Below, piece by piece: positions 1 through 8,913 of a stretch of DNA of 64,000 bases. The position numbers and the translations under genes were made by a program. The DNA lies in contig JACKPT010000012.1 of the NCBI GenBank assembly GCA_024233345.1, positions 56,336 to 120,335 of the forward strand, read 5' to 3'. Numbering within the stretch: position 1 is the first letter of the stretch; every line of letters starts with the position of its first letter. The DNA is from Verrucomicrobiota bacterium (GTDB taxonomy: Bacteria; Verrucomicrobiota; Kiritimatiellia; CAIVKH01). The notes below the pieces were generated by a model. That model saw only the letters and a list, made by a program, of their open reading frames with translations, was not told where the DNA came from and searched no databases.

Positions 1-719
1 GCTCTCAGTGGAAATGCAATGCTCGCACCGCCAGGCCCTGACCACTGGTTGGGCGCGGATCAACTCGGCCGGGATCTGTTGAGTCGCCTGTTGTATGGCG
101 CCAGAATCTCCTTTCATGTTGCCGTTCTGTCCGTGGGGTTCGCGCTTGGCATCGGAACCCTGGCTGGCGGAATCGCCGGGTATGTCGGCGGCTGGATCGA
201 TCAAGTGGTCTCGCGCTGTGTGGATGTACTGTTTTCAATTCCGGATATTCTGCTTGCCCTGGCAATCATGGCGGCTCTGGGACCTACCCTGAACCATCTG
301 GTGCTGGCGATTGGAATTGTATACACCCCGATCTTTGCCCGCATTGCCCGGGGGGCGGTGCTGGACCTCCGTCACGCTGACTACATTGAAGCCGCCCGCT
401 CAATCGGCTCCAGCCCTGCGGCGATCCTTTATCGACATGTCCTGCCCGGCATCCTGGGACCGCTTGTCGTCCAAACCACGCTTTCGTTTGCCTTTGCGAT
501 TCTGACCGAAGCCGCGTTGAGTTTTCTGGGGCTGGGGGTCGAACCCGATCAACCCTCGTGGGGCATTCTGCTCAATCAGGGCAAGGACCTGATGGAGCGT
601 GCGTGGTGGATCGCGGTCTTTCCCGGGCTCGCAATCACGCTTACGGTGTTCTGTTTTAATCTGGTGGGGGATGGTTTGCGCGATGCCCTCGACCCGCGGG
701 TTCGGGCGGAGAAACGGGC

Positions 720-723
<4 letters not shown>
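1..723 (+). CDS. ABC transporter permease, DppC/OppC family (5' end outside window)
   Basis: Inner-membrane permease of a peptide/nickel-type ABC importer. The frame is open from base 1, so the true start lies upstream and about 240 residues are visible. Near the left edge is the segment GADQLGRDLLSRL, typical of the DppC/OppC N-terminal half. Several hydrophobic segments follow, then the coupling loop EAARSIGSSPAAILYRHVLP, which in this family docks onto the ATPase subunits. The C-terminus (GDGLRDALDPR) is also family-typical. The stop overlaps the next start in an ATGA at 720, so the gene is translationally coupled to its two ATPase partners. The substrate cannot be told, because the binding protein and partner permease are outside the window. 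Confidence 0.93.
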
Positions 724-1735
<1,012 letters not shown>

Positions 1736-1739
<4 letters not shown>

Positions 1740-2713
1740 CCGAACCCCTCCTGGTTGCCAATCATCTGTCCAAGACCTTTGACGGCGGCGGCCTCTTTCG
1801 AAAACGACCCGGGGTGCGGGCAGTACAAGATGTAAGCGTGAAGATTCATGCGGGGGAAGCCTTTGGCCTGGTTGGAGAATCCGGCTGTGGAAAATCCACC
1901 CTCGCCCGGTTGCTGCTCAGGTTACTTGAACCCTCGGCCGGAACCGTGCATTTCAATGGCGTTGAGATCACCGCGCTTCGTGGCGATGGATTGCGCTCGC
2001 ATCGGCGGATGATGCAGATGGTTTTTCAGGATCCCTATGCGTCGTTGAATCCCCGCATGAGCATTCATGGTATTCTTTCCGAACCGCTCCGCGCTCACGC
2101 CATACCTCGAGCAGAATGGCCGGCCCGGATGATGCAGATGCTGGATCAGGTCGGACTCCCCCAGAGTATCCTCGGACGCTATCCCCATGAATTGTCGGGT
2201 GGACAAAGGCAACGGGTTGGCATCGCCCGGGCCCTGATCGTGGAACCCGCCCTGATCATCGCAGATGAGCCAGTGGCCGCGCTGGATGTGTCGGTGCAAG
2301 CCCAGGTGTTGAATCTGTTACTGGACCTTCGAAAACGCTTGAAGCTGACCCTTGTCTTCATTGCCCACGACCTTCCTGTGGTTCAGTATATCAGTGATCG
2401 GGTAGGGGTCATGCTACTGGGACATCTGGTGGAAGTGGCTGACCGGGAGGCCTTGTATCGCGAACCCTTGCATCCCTATACCCGGATGCTGCTCGCCGCC
2501 GCCCCGACCTTGCACGCACCGGTACCGGGACAGCCCCGCCGATCCGTGGTCCCTCAGGGTGAACTCCCCAGTCCGGCATCACCCCCGCCAGGCTGCCCCT
2601 TCCAGAGCCGCTGCCCACTCGTTCAGCCTGCATGCCGCAGGACCATGCCCGACCTGATTGACGTCGCGGATGGCCGCACCGTGGCCTGCCACGCGGCGAA
2701 GCCGGGGGCATGA
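1736..2713 (+). CDS. Peptide ABC transporter ATP-binding protein, DppF/OppF family
   Basis: Second cytoplasmic ATPase (325 residues) of the importer, expected to pair with the upstream ATPase as a heterodimer. It shows Walker A GESGCGKST, signature LSGGQRQRVGIARAL, Walker B LIIADEPVAALDVS and H-loop FIAHDLPVV. The C-terminal extension has the cysteine motif GCPFQSRCPLVQPAC. Its N-terminus carries the longer DppF/OppF-type insert (GGGLFRKRPGVRAVQDVS). It is the last gene of the visible operon; the next gene starts 40 bp downstream on the same strand and could be cotranscribed. Confidence 0.95.
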
Positions 2714-2752
2714 TCTGCTTGTGCTCAGGCGGACTTGTGAGAGACTGAACCC

Positions 2753-3604
2753 ATGATGAAAACAGGCGTGTTCGGACTAGGCTTGATCGGATCGATCTGG
2801 GCGAGGCACCTGCAAGCGGATGGCTTGCTGGCCGGTGGATGGAATCGAACCCCGCAGCCGGACTTTCCCGGATGGTGTCCGGACCCGGTGGATCTGGTGC
2901 GCCGGTCCGAGGTGTTGATACTGGTGGTCTCTGACCCTCCTGCGGTGTCCGAAGTGTTGGAACGTATCCTACCTGCTCTCACTACCCGCCATACCGTGAT
3001 GCAGTGCAGTACCATCGATCCGGCCAGCAGCAAAAACTTCCGGAATCGGGTTGCGGCTACGGGAGCCGGTTACCTCGAAGCGCCTTTTTCCGGCAGCAAG
3101 CCCGGTGCGGAGGCCCGCCAAACGGTTTTTTATCTGGGGGGGAATCCTGCCGTGATCGAACGCATACAGCCAATGCTGGACCGATTGTCGCAGCAGCAGC
3201 ACCTGGTGGGAACCAGTCCGCAGGCGGCGGCATTCAAACTCGCATCCAATCTTGCCATTGCATCTCAGGTGGCCTCGGTGTGTGAAAGCCTGACCCTGTC
3301 CCGCGAACAGGGCCTTTCCGACGATACCTTCTTCGATCTGCTGAAAAAGAACATGGTCTGGTCCGGGGCCATTCAGATCAAGCAGCCGAAATGGACGGCT
3401 GGGGAGTTTTCCCCCCAGTTTGCGGTTCGCCACATGCTGAAAGACTTGCGGCTCGCACGCGATAGCGGGGCGATCTCCTTCCCGGTATGTGAAGCGGTAA
3501 TCCGGCAGTTGGAGGCGGCGGTCGAGCGAGGTTGGCAGGATCATGATTTTTCGATCCTGTTGCGATTGCTCGGGCCAGGCGGTATAAGCTCTGAACCATC
3601 CTGA
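2753..3604 (+). CDS. NAD(P)-dependent oxidoreductase, 3-hydroxyisobutyrate dehydrogenase family
   Basis: Soluble beta-hydroxyacid dehydrogenase-type enzyme of 283 residues. The N-terminal Rossmann fold opens with GVFGLGLIGSIWARHL. The substrate-binding segment APFSGSKPGAEA lies near residues 110-121, and the family catalytic lysine appears as K162 in FKLASN, with N166 four residues on. The C-terminal all-alpha domain has normal length. Members act on 3-hydroxyisobutyrate, tartronate semialdehyde, glyoxylate/succinic semialdehyde or related short acids; the sequence does not allow a choice. The start may be either of two adjacent ATGs (2753 or 2756). It lies 40 bp after the ABC operon and may be cotranscribed with it. 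Confidence 0.85.
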   Translation: MMKTGVFGLGLIGSIWARHLQADGLLAGGWNRTPQPDFPGWCPDPVDLVRRSEVLILVVSDPPAVSEVLERILPALTTRHTVMQCSTIDPASSKNFRNRVAATGAGYLEAPFSGSKPGAEARQTVFYLGGNPAVIERIQPMLDRLSQQQHLVGTSPQAAAFKLASNLAIASQVASVCESLTLSREQGLSDDTFFDLLKKNMVWSGAIQIKQPKWTAGEFSPQFAVRHMLKDLRLARDSGAISFPVCEAVIRQLEAAVERGWQDHDFSILLRLLGPGGISSEPS

Positions 3605-3681
3605 CTCTGGTGAGCGCTTCGTGGCGCGATGGAATGCTCACCGGTGATCAGGATGCCAACGATGCTGGCAAAGAGAGAACC

Positions 3682-4395
3682 ATGATCACTTTTGATGACT
3701 ATTCCGATACCTATGACGCCTGGTTTCAACGGAACCAGATTCTCCTTGAATCCGAATTGCGACTGGTTGCCCACGTACTGGGGCCAACCCCTGGCCGCAC
3801 CCTGAGCGTTGGGTGTGGCACCGGCCTTTTTGAGCAGTTGCTGCACGCCCAGTACAAGCTCTCCATCACGGAGGGGCTTGAGCCGTCGGAGCCCATGGGC
3901 GAAATCGCCCGCAAGCGCGGCATGACGGTGACCTGCGCTGGTGCGGAGCGTATGCCGTTTGCCGGGGACGAGTACGACACGGTAATGTTCAATGGCTCTC
4001 CCGGGTACATTGCCGATTTGGACGCCGCGGTGCGGGAGGCGTTCCGCGTGTGCGTGCCCGGTGGGCGGGTTTTATTGATCGATGTCCCTGCTGAAAGTTC
4101 CTACGGATTGCTCTACCGCCTCGGTGGCGCCTATGGCACCTGGCAGGATTCCCGACTCCGCGGCGTATTGCCCCGCGAGCCTTATCCCGTCGAACTGGCG
4201 GGAGGCGCGAACTGGCGTCCCACGCAAGACAAGATACAGGCCGCCTTGCAGGCTGGCTTCACCGACCTCACCTTCGCCCAAACCCTGACCCGACATCCTT
4301 GTTTTTCTGATCTCGAAGTGGAAGACCCCATCCCCGGCTATCAGTCCGGAGACTATGTGGCAGTGACCGGTGTCAAACCTCAAGCCGGTGGCTAA
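3682..4395 (+). CDS. Class I SAM-dependent methyltransferase
   Basis: Soluble methyltransferase of 237 residues. Motif I is TLSVGCGTGLFEQLL (SAM-binding Gly-rich loop), followed by an acidic strand end (TEGLEPSEPM), the post-motif II segment AERMPFAGDEYDTVMFNGSP and the motif III-like GGRVLLIDVP. This is the Methyltransf_11/25-like arrangement. The open frame extends upstream to about 3610, but ATG 3682 is preceded by a purine-rich site (AAAGAGAG) and starts the conserved region (ITFDDYSDTYDAWF), so it is chosen. The acceptor substrate is unknown. Confidence 0.82.
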   Translation: MITFDDYSDTYDAWFQRNQILLESELRLVAHVLGPTPGRTLSVGCGTGLFEQLLHAQYKLSITEGLEPSEPMGEIARKRGMTVTCAGAERMPFAGDEYDTVMFNGSPGYIADLDAAVREAFRVCVPGGRVLLIDVPAESSYGLLYRLGGAYGTWQDSRLRGVLPREPYPVELAGGANWRPTQDKIQAALQAGFTDLTFAQTLTRHPCFSDLEVEDPIPGYQSGDYVAVTGVKPQAGG

Positions 4396-4426
4396 CGTCT
4401 TGCCGGTCACCGGCCGGTTGGGCTGA

Positions 4427-4591
4427 TCGGCCATCCTTCTGCCCCTCGGCTTGATGACCGGTTTGCTGGGCATCCATGTGGGCGGCATTCCTGGGGCCGA
4501 CTCCGGTCACGGGTTTTGGGTGGTGTGCGGATTGCTCTGCATACTCGGCCTGCTGCAAATGGTCTTTTTCCACCTGAAGCGGTGGATGTAA
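4427..4591 (+). pseudogene. ZntB/CorA-type metal transporter, C-terminal remnant
   Basis: A short open stretch without its own start encodes the last two transmembrane helices of a ZntB/CorA-type transporter: SAILLPLGLMTGLLGI, then HVGGIPGA, a second hydrophobic helix (FWVVCGLLCILGLL) and a basic end (HLKRWM) before the TAA at 4589. Intact ZntB proteins read GLLGINVGGIPG here; this copy has His for the signature Asn. A stop (TGA 4424) precedes it, and the methyltransferase ends 31 bp upstream, so the large N-terminal domain is gone. It is a deletion remnant. Confidence 0.7.
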
Positions 4592-4603
4592 GACCCGGGC
4601 GTA

Positions 4604-5281
4604 TCACGCGGCCTGCTGGGCAATTTCCACGCTCACATCGGGGCGTTCTTCCTGTAGAAAAGTAAAGTGAACCTGTTCCGCACCGAACGCCTTGCTCATG
4701 GATTCGAGAATGGACTTGGCCGAGGTCTGGACTTCGGTCTGCAGCTGGTCAATCAATCCGCGTGCCTGTTTTTCGGCATGGGCCTTGGCAGAGGCAATCA
4801 GGCGGTTTTTATCCTCTTCACTGAAGCCACGCCCAAAGACTGAATTCACCAGGTCAGGCAGCAGCCAGGGCATGAACTTGGAGGCCTGTTCGTCATAGAA
4901 CCGGATGTCCCGGATATGCACTTCATAAATGCATGGGGGGAGGGTGATGGCGTAGACGCTGTCACCCTTGTCCTCGATGGTGAAGTCGGACCGGCGCAGG
5001 TCGTAGCGAAAATCAATTTCAAAATCAAAGATCATGGCAAGTTTATGATTGCTGATCACCCAGCTCAGATACTTTTTCCCAAAGTCCCCCCAGGTATGGT
5101 CGGTTTCCGTGACGATCTCCTTGGTCACCGCCTTGAACACCGACAGGTGCCCAATCGCTTTCAGTTGCTGAATGGTGGAAAAGATGGTGGGTCCGGAACG
5201 GGCGGGCTTGCCGCGAAGAACAACAATCCATGCCGTGAGCCCGGCGATGATCGCGAGCAAAAGGAGCAATGTGAAATCCAT
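4604..5281 (-). CDS. DUF4230-family membrane-anchored protein
   Basis: Protein of 225 residues with one N-terminal hydrophobic anchor (FTLLLLLAIIAGLTAWIVVL) and a long exposed domain. The body contains an IEDKGDSVYAITLPPC-type segment, then a charged helical stretch rich in Glu, Lys and Ala (AKAHAEKQARGLIDQLQTEV) and a beta-rich end. This matches the DUF4230 pattern as I know it; the biochemical function of the family is unknown. It ends 13 bp from the convergent ZntB remnant. Its start region is followed, on the genome, by the inverted-repeat element at 5326-5412. Confidence 0.7.
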   Translation of the reverse strand: MDFTLLLLLAIIAGLTAWIVVLRGKPARSGPTIFSTIQQLKAIGHLSVFKAVTKEIVTETDHTWGDFGKKYLSWVISNHKLAMIFDFEIDFRYDLRRSDFTIEDKGDSVYAITLPPCIYEVHIRDIRFYDEQASKFMPWLLPDLVNSVFGRGFSEEDKNRLIASAKAHAEKQARGLIDQLQTEVQTSAKSILESMSKAFGAEQVHFTFLQEERPDVSVEIAQQAA

Positions 5282-5325
5282 ACCTCCATCCTAAACCTCA
5301 CGGGGCGCATTGTAAATCACAGACC

Positions 5326-5412
5326 GGGGTCAGCCCTTAAGAACCAATTACTTGTTGAGTTCTTCGGCCTTGCTGTTTTTGGCTTAGTAATTGGTTCTTA
5401 AGGGCTGACCCC
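5326..5412. repeat. 87-bp element with perfect 27-bp terminal inverted repeats
   Basis: The arm at 5326-5352 (beginning GGGGTCAGCCCTTAAG) is an exact reverse complement of 5386-5412, with a 33-nt spacer. The structure could form a long hairpin. It resembles REP/MITE-like palindromes mobilised in trans, although no transposase is in the window. Its right arm supplies the last three codons and the stop of the membrane protein at 5398-7374, so it probably inserted at, or replaced, that gene's 3' end. It could now also act as a transcription barrier between that gene and the DUF4230 gene. Confidence 0.85.
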
Positions 5413-7374
5413 AGGGGGTGTTGCCCACAAAGCGCCGTACAGGGTAACCGTTCGGGTGGTGAAGCCTCGGTTCCGGGGATGCTGGATGGTTTCCTGAAAG
5501 GTGAGTGGCGCGGGGGTTGCCAGCGCTGTCTCCTTCCCGGTGCTGGTTCGAGGGTACACATCCAGCCCATCGCTCGTTCCCGTCATCCAGACAATGGGGC
5601 GCCCGGTGGCGATCAGTTGCCGGAGCACCTCCTCGGTCAGTTCCGGGTCCCGGCGTGACCAGAGCGCTTCGCCATTGAGCACGGTCAAGCCGTGAAGGGC
5701 GGCCAACGGCGTGGCCCAGCGGAAGTGATCGGCCACCACCACCGCATCGGGAGGAACCCCGGCGGCAAGGGAGGCCAGGTGGTCGGCGAGTCCGATGAAC
5801 TCGCGGTTGTTGACCGAGTCCCGGATGGCGTGGCGCTGCAGAACAATGCTTCCCCCGAGCCAGCCAGCCAGGATGATCGCGGATATCCATGGCGGCAGTT
5901 TCATGCGGCGGCTCAGCAGGGGGACCGACAGCAAAGAGCAGGCGACCAGCGGCGCGACAAACGGAAGGTATCGCTTCAATGCCCAGGGATACAATTCGGC
6001 GACATGTTTCTGGTGCAGCACAATCAACAGGGAAAGGGCAAGAAACAGCATCGGCGACCGGGCGGCCGGGGACATGACCACCAGAACAAGCAGTCCGAGG
6101 CCTGTGCCGACGGCGATCGCCGGGTGAAGATAACCCGTCAGTGCGTTCAGATTCATCTCCCATTCCCGCCACGGTGCCTGTCCTGTCTTTTCCAGCATCA
6201 ACCATGCTCCGATACCCATGGCAAAGATCATCCAGGGAAGGATCTTGTGCCATCGCCGCGGAAGCCGGTTTGCCCCCAAAAGCACACCGGAACCCACGAC
6301 CATGGCCGCGGATGCGGAGAGGATGCGGGGGAGTACATGGGTCAGTTTCGCCATCGATTCCGGAGAAAGGAACAGGTAATACATCCAACCTCCTAACAGG
6401 CCGGAGGCCATCCATGGCCAGAATCCTGGGGGGCGCTGCCGGACATCGGCGGATAGAAACAGCAGGAACAGGCCGCCAAACAGAATGGCACTGATCCGGT
6501 TCAGGACCAACGTGAGCATCAGGGCGAACAGCACCGGGCCTCGCGTGGTGCGCGGAGAGCCACCCAACCCCCAGCCGACCAGGCCGGCAAGCAGGCTCAA
6601 TTCGAGCATCTCTGAGTTGGGGGTGCGGGCGTGGTAGAGCCAGAGCGGAAGGGCAGCGAGTGCAATGCCGGCCACCAGGCCCAGTTGGTTTTTCCCGGAG
6701 ATGGCGGCACTGGCGCCGGTTACGGTGATCCAGGCCAGGAGTGCGATGATCACCGGCAAGCGAAGCAGCCATTCGGCATCCCCCCATTGGGTAATCCACG
6801 CGCCGAGGACAGGTGTCGCGGGGTAGAAATAGAGAACCCATCTCCCAGCCTCCGGGTCAAACGGCAGCCCCGGATACGCTTCTGTCAAGGTGCCCTGGGT
6901 TTTCAAAAACAAGCTGAGGGCCGGGTTGCGGATCAATTCGCCGAACACGGGGTCGGCCGGATGCAGGCTTCCGGTGCGGGCAACCCACCCCGCCTGATTG
7001 AGGAGCACCCCGGGGTCCCATCCCCCGGCAATCCACTCTCCGGGCAACGGCGCAATCCGGATCACCAGCAGGGACAACGTCAGGACCAGGGTGAAGAGAC
7101 CGATTTCACGAACCGTGCTGCGGAAGTTGGTTGGCGGGTTGAGTCTGAGCCCACCCCAGGAAAGCAGAAGTACCGCGCCGACCTGGGTCCAGATCGATAG
7201 TCCTCCACTTCTGGCGAGGAGGATTGCCATGGGGGTGGTGATGGCGATGCCGGCAACGGTGGCGGCGGCAAACCGGGCCAGCCAGGGCCCGCGGTAGCCG
7301 CGCGCACCAATCCCGCCGGGAATCAACACCAGCAGGGCGATTGCCATTGATTGCCAAAAAGTTTCCAGGGTCAT
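5398..7374 (-). CDS. Polytopic membrane protein, GT-C glycosyltransferase-like
   Basis: Protein of 658 residues with about a dozen hydrophobic segments over roughly the first 480 residues, then a soluble C-terminal region. An extracytoplasmic-loop segment (GGWDPGVLLNQAGWVARTGS) resembles the first loop of GT-C enzymes that use polyprenyl-phosphate sugars. The C-terminal part (LADHLASLAAGVPPDAVVVA) resembles the periplasmic domain of such proteins. The assignment rests on architecture, and no catalytic residue can be named. The start at ATG 7374 is chosen because it opens directly into a membrane segment; a TTG at 7431 is in frame. The protein ends in GVSP encoded by the inverted-repeat element. 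It is divergent from the S26-like gene at 7460. Confidence 0.6.
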   Translation of the reverse strand: MTLETFWQSMAIALLVLIPGGIGARGYRGPWLARFAAATVAGIAITTPMAILLARSGGLSIWTQVGAVLLLSWGGLRLNPPTNFRSTVREIGLFTLVLTLSLLVIRIAPLPGEWIAGGWDPGVLLNQAGWVARTGSLHPADPVFGELIRNPALSLFLKTQGTLTEAYPGLPFDPEAGRWVLYFYPATPVLGAWITQWGDAEWLLRLPVIIALLAWITVTGASAAISGKNQLGLVAGIALAALPLWLYHARTPNSEMLELSLLAGLVGWGLGGSPRTTRGPVLFALMLTLVLNRISAILFGGLFLLFLSADVRQRPPGFWPWMASGLLGGWMYYLFLSPESMAKLTHVLPRILSASAAMVVGSGVLLGANRLPRRWHKILPWMIFAMGIGAWLMLEKTGQAPWREWEMNLNALTGYLHPAIAVGTGLGLLVLVVMSPAARSPMLFLALSLLIVLHQKHVAELYPWALKRYLPFVAPLVACSLLSVPLLSRRMKLPPWISAIILAGWLGGSIVLQRHAIRDSVNNREFIGLADHLASLAAGVPPDAVVVADHFRWATPLAALHGLTVLNGEALWSRRDPELTEEVLRQLIATGRPIVWMTGTSDGLDVYPRTSTGKETALATPAPLTFQETIQHPRNRGFTTRTVTLYGALWATPPGVSP

Positions 7375-7459
7375 CTGGAGACCGAGTGTAAGGTAATATG
7401 AGTGACGGGACAGGTGAAAAGAGCAGGACAAGTGGAGATTGCCGGGATAGGATGACCGG

Positions 7460-7867
7460 ATGTGTACGACCGAAACACCGGAACGGATCTATCTGAAGGC
7501 CAAGGGCATCAGTATGGGGTCCGTGTGGGGGCCGTCTGCCCTCCTCGGGGTTCGACCGGTCGTGGCGGGAGAGGTTGTTCCGCTCGGTTCCGTGCTGGTG
7601 TTCGAATTGGGCGGTCATGTGATCGCCCACCGGGTGATCCGGCGGATGAGGAAGGATGCCAGTCTGATCTATATCACTCAGGGCGATGGCTATGGGCGGC
7701 CGGATGCCTTGCCGGTGCCGGAGGGCGCGGTGCGTGGTGTGGTGGAGTGGGTGGAATCCGGGGGAGAGACCCTGTACCCGGATCGATGGTTTCACCGATG
7801 GCGAAGGTGGGCCTGGCTCCGCATCAAGGGTGCGGTTTATTCCCTTGTTTGCCGCAGGGCAAATTAG
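7460..7867 (+). CDS. S26-type (signal peptidase-like) protease
   Basis: Small protein of 135 residues with the order of S24/S26 peptidases: KGISMGSVW with candidate nucleophile Ser18, a Gly-Ser-Val-Leu-Val-Phe strand (LGSVLVFEL), then IAHRVI with His57, and TQGDGYGR (G75-D76). A Ser/His arrangement without a lysine is like the eukaryotic/archaeal-type signal peptidase branch. The usual Pro after SM is missing (SMGS). There is no clear transmembrane anchor except a weak one at the C-terminus. It converges with the HPr-kinase-like gene (ends overlap by 4 bp) in the radical-SAM locus, so a role in trimming the modified peptide is plausible (inference). Confidence 0.7.
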   Translation: MCTTETPERIYLKAKGISMGSVWGPSALLGVRPVVAGEVVPLGSVLVFELGGHVIAHRVIRRMRKDASLIYITQGDGYGRPDALPVPEGAVRGVVEWVESGGETLYPDRWFHRWRRWAWLRIKGAVYSLVCRRAN

Positions 7868-8691
7868 ACCTGTCCCTGCAACAGTTCTGCCGCCGCCGGG
7901 GTGGGGGCAAAGGAAAACCGGTAGGAGGGAACGTGGGCCAGCACTTGTTCCATCGAATCCAGCACGTTTTCCAGCCCGTCCTTGCGGTAAAACGGGGCGA
8001 TGCCAGTGGCGAGCAGGGAAGAGAGGGCGGAGACTTCGTCGAGAGGTGTAAGCTGGTTGCTTGGTCCCTGGTCGAGGTGCAGCATGGCGGCGAGGGGCGC
8101 GTGCTGGTTGTTGATTTCCGGTTCTTCGCCATGCCACGGCGTCGGGCAGACCCAGGGAACCCCGTCCCGAAAATACAGGGCACACCGGTCATCGTTGAGC
8201 AGCGTGGCTCCGGCATCCCGGCACAGGCGGCTCAAGGTGGTTTTCCCAATCCCGGATCTCCCGCCAAAGGCAATACCCTTCCCGTCGATGATGACCGAAG
8301 CGGCATGCAGAACAACCACCCCGGAATTGGCAAGCAGGTTGGTGAGGAGAACCTGGTCGTAGGGATAATTCAGGGCAAAGGGCGATGGCTCTCCGCGTCG
8401 GCCCGCGAAGGGTTGAAGGATGCCGGATTGAAAATCCGGGGCGGCATGAACCACGGGAATCCATCGTGCATGGACGACGTCATGGATTTCCACCACCAGT
8501 GCCCCCGACTCGGACTCGCCCATTCTCCAGATGTCGGAGGACCAACGATAGGCGGTGGGGAGGGCGGGAGCCAGACGGGGGGTATCCGGGTTCAGGACCG
8601 TGAAGGTTGCGGTGCCCTCGCGACCGTGGGATCCGGTAAAAGACTGGTATGCCCCGGGAAACCGGACACCGCTTCCGGGTGATTCCGGCAA
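7864..8691 (-). CDS. HPr-kinase-like P-loop protein of the peptide-modification locus
   Basis: About 275 residues. The C-terminal half carries an HprK-type nucleotide site: LLANSGVVVLHAASV, Walker A GGRSGIGKTT (about 143-152), then LLNDDRC (166-170). The N-terminal half is not recognisable. Such HprK-like proteins are common next to PqqD proteins in RiPP and cell-surface gene sets; some are known to phosphorylate lasso peptides. The start is uncertain: TTG 8691 is the first listed start, but the same frame stays open upstream to the stop codon of the small peptide gene (8746-8748), and no clear ribosome site is seen. It is last in the minus-strand operon pqqD-like, radical SAM, peptide, kinase-like. 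Confidence 0.75.
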   Translation of the reverse strand: MPESPGSGVRFPGAYQSFTGSHGREGTATFTVLNPDTPRLAPALPTAYRWSSDIWRMGESESGALVVEIHDVVHARWIPVVHAAPDFQSGILQPFAGRRGEPSPFALNYPYDQVLLTNLLANSGVVVLHAASVIIDGKGIAFGGRSGIGKTTLSRLCRDAGATLLNDDRCALYFRDGVPWVCPTPWHGEEPEINNQHAPLAAMLHLDQGPSNQLTPLDEVSALSSLLATGIAPFYRKDGLENVLDSMEQVLAHVPSYRFSFAPTPAAAELLQGQV

Positions 8692-8745
8692 AAAGGCGGA
8701 ACAGACCCCGGCGATTTCAAGAAAGGTCGTCAGAGATGGACGCGA

Positions 8746-8913
8746 TCAGGAAGGATTGATGTTGAACAGGGGCGTGACACCATCCTGGGCACACGCGGTA
8801 TTGTCCAACGAATCCTTGCATACCGCCATGGCAACGACTTGGCGGTCTTCCAAGTTGACCTTGGTGACCGCAGGCTTGGTGTAGGTTTTTTTGTTCTTCT
8901 TGGTTTCGCTCAT
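8746..8913 (-). CDS. Candidate modified-peptide precursor (55 residues)
   Basis: Small gene coupled to the radical SAM gene. Its ATG at 8913 shares one base with the rSAM stop; an in-frame ATG one codon earlier would give an ATGA overlap. An AGGAG lies 7 nt before ATG 8913. The peptide has a Lys-rich N-terminus, then YTKPAVTKVNLEDRQVVAMA (residues 11-30), then a C-terminal part with Cys32 and Cys41 (CKDSLDNTAC) and the end GVTPLFNINPS. The Y-x-KP-x-V-x-x-V-x-L spacing before a Cys is a recurrent leader pattern in short peptides next to rSAM/SPASM and PqqD genes. Precursor status is inferred from position, size and this pattern; the modified residues are unknown. Confidence 0.72.
   Translation of the reverse strand: MSETKKNKKTYTKPAVTKVNLEDRQVVAMAVCKDSLDNTACAQDGVTPLFNINPS

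Noticed and set aside
5384..6841. A 485-codon minus-strand frame overlapping the GT-C-like gene
   Set aside because: Out-of-frame shadow rich in Arg, Pro and Cys with no hydrophobic segments; the frame ending at 5398 gives a coherent membrane protein.
7462..8682. Plus-strand frame of 406 codons across the S26 gene and the HprK-like gene
   Set aside because: No recognisable domain and Gly/Arg-rich composition; it overlaps two genes with clear motifs in other frames.
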